5,820 nt of DNA from an uncultured Coriobacteriales bacterium (GTDB lineage Bacteria; Actinomycetota; Coriobacteriia; Coriobacteriales; Atopobiaceae), in the NCBI GenBank assembly GCA_947305035.1, contig CAMZCV010000075.1:1-5820 (forward strand), written 5' to 3'. Shown piece by piece: positions 5,606 to 5,820 of the stretch; position 1 is the first letter of the stretch, and each line of letters starts with the position of its first letter. The notes beneath the pieces are model-generated. The model saw only the letters and a program-made list of their open reading frames with translations. It was not told the DNA's origin and searched no databases. A program made the translations under genes and the position numbers.

Positions 5606-5820
5606 TGGCGTTTCTCGTTCCAATTCTGGGAGCCGCACTCGGCATAGGGTGCGGCTCCCTTTTTCTTATCGCCAGGCGTCGGGAGAGCATGGCGTGGGGC
5701 CTCGGCTCCATCATCGTGTCGTTTTTGGTCATCTGTGCAGGTATCTTCGCCGTGCGCGCGCTTGTGCCCGAGATGATGGTGGCAACGGGCGTGATCATGG
5801 TGCTGGCGTTTCTCGTGACG
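5605..5820 (+). CDS. Hydrophobic membrane protein, N-terminal part (AtpI position)
   Basis: An open reading frame starts at ATG 5605, sharing one base with the upp stop (TAATG), and runs 72 codons to the window edge without a stop. The translation is strongly hydrophobic, with probable membrane helices at about 3-23, 31-50 and 57-72. A basic R-R-R turn (24-26) follows the first helix, suggesting a cytoplasmic loop. I do not recognise a clear family signature. In B. subtilis the gene after upp is atpI, a small membrane protein that begins the ATP synthase operon, so an AtpI-like role is the best guess from position. The start is uncertain. ATG 5605 has no Shine-Dalgarno, and a terminator lies within codons 8-21. 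In-frame Met29 (ATG 5689, with GGGAGAG just upstream at close spacing) is the alternative, which would lose the first helix. Confidence 0.6.
   Translation, partial: MAFLVPILGAALGIGCGSLFLIARRRESMAWGLGSIIVSFLVICAGIFAVRALVPEMMVATGVIMVLAFLVT
5628..5667 (+). terminator. Strong intrinsic terminator after upp
   Basis: GGGAGCCGCAC (5628-5638) and GTGCGGCTCCC (5649-5659) form a perfect 11-bp stem with a 10-nt loop, followed directly by TTTTTCTT (5660-5667). This is the best terminator in the window. It starts 22 nt after the upp stop codon. It overlaps the first codons of the downstream hydrophobic reading frame if that frame begins at 5605. Confidence 0.9.

Noticed and set aside
1..5820. tRNA genes, CRISPR arrays, phage or transposase genes
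   Set aside because: I saw no tRNA-like arms, no regularly spaced direct repeats and no integrase or transposase motifs on either strand.

Overview
The window is high-GC bacterial DNA. Coding regions are strongly biased to G/C at third codon positions. It carries a housekeeping cluster read entirely left to right: prfA (3' end only), prmC, tsaC, a lipoprotein gene, rpiB, glyA, upp, and the start of a small membrane-protein gene cut off by the window edge. The order prfA-prmC-tsaC-rpiB-glyA-upp followed by a small membrane protein matches the Bacillus subtilis region that leads into atpI and the ATP synthase operon. With the high GC and the sequence style, this suggests an actinobacterial genome, most likely a gut coriobacterium (Coriobacteriia). 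That assignment is inference; no rRNA or other marker is present to confirm it.

Layout: 1-308 encodes the C-terminal 101 residues of release factor RF1. A good intrinsic terminator follows (321-352), then 398 bases without a gene between prfA and prmC. This gap holds a small GC-rich hairpin (393-420), a 207-bp element with arms of about 51 nt in near-perfect inverted repeat (423-629), and a likely prmC promoter (658-686). prmC (707-1585) and tsaC (1587-2222) are tightly coupled. A lipoprotein gene (2303-3028) comes next, then rpiB (3139-3603), glyA (3648-4904) and upp (4949-5605). From 5605 a hydrophobic reading frame runs off the end, and a perfect 11-bp-stem terminator lies inside its first codons.

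How the genes fit together: RF1 and PrmC form a functional pair, since PrmC methylates the GGQ glutamine of release factors. TsaC makes the threonylcarbamoyl-AMP used for tRNA t6A. RpiB supplies ribose-5-phosphate (toward PRPP), GlyA supplies glycine and one-carbon units, and Upp uses PRPP to salvage uracil. The cluster therefore combines translation fidelity with nucleotide supply.

The out-of-place gene is the lipoprotein. It is a secreted, lipid-anchored protein made of two about 89-residue repeats that align without a gap. Each repeat carries a cystatin-type Q-V-V-x-G-T-N motif, followed by a hairpin and a second loop resembling eukaryotic stefins. I read it as a candidate surface-anchored tandem cystatin, a possible cysteine-protease inhibitor, and it is the most interesting item here. 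The inverted-repeat element and the terminator overlapping the post-upp reading frame are the next two.
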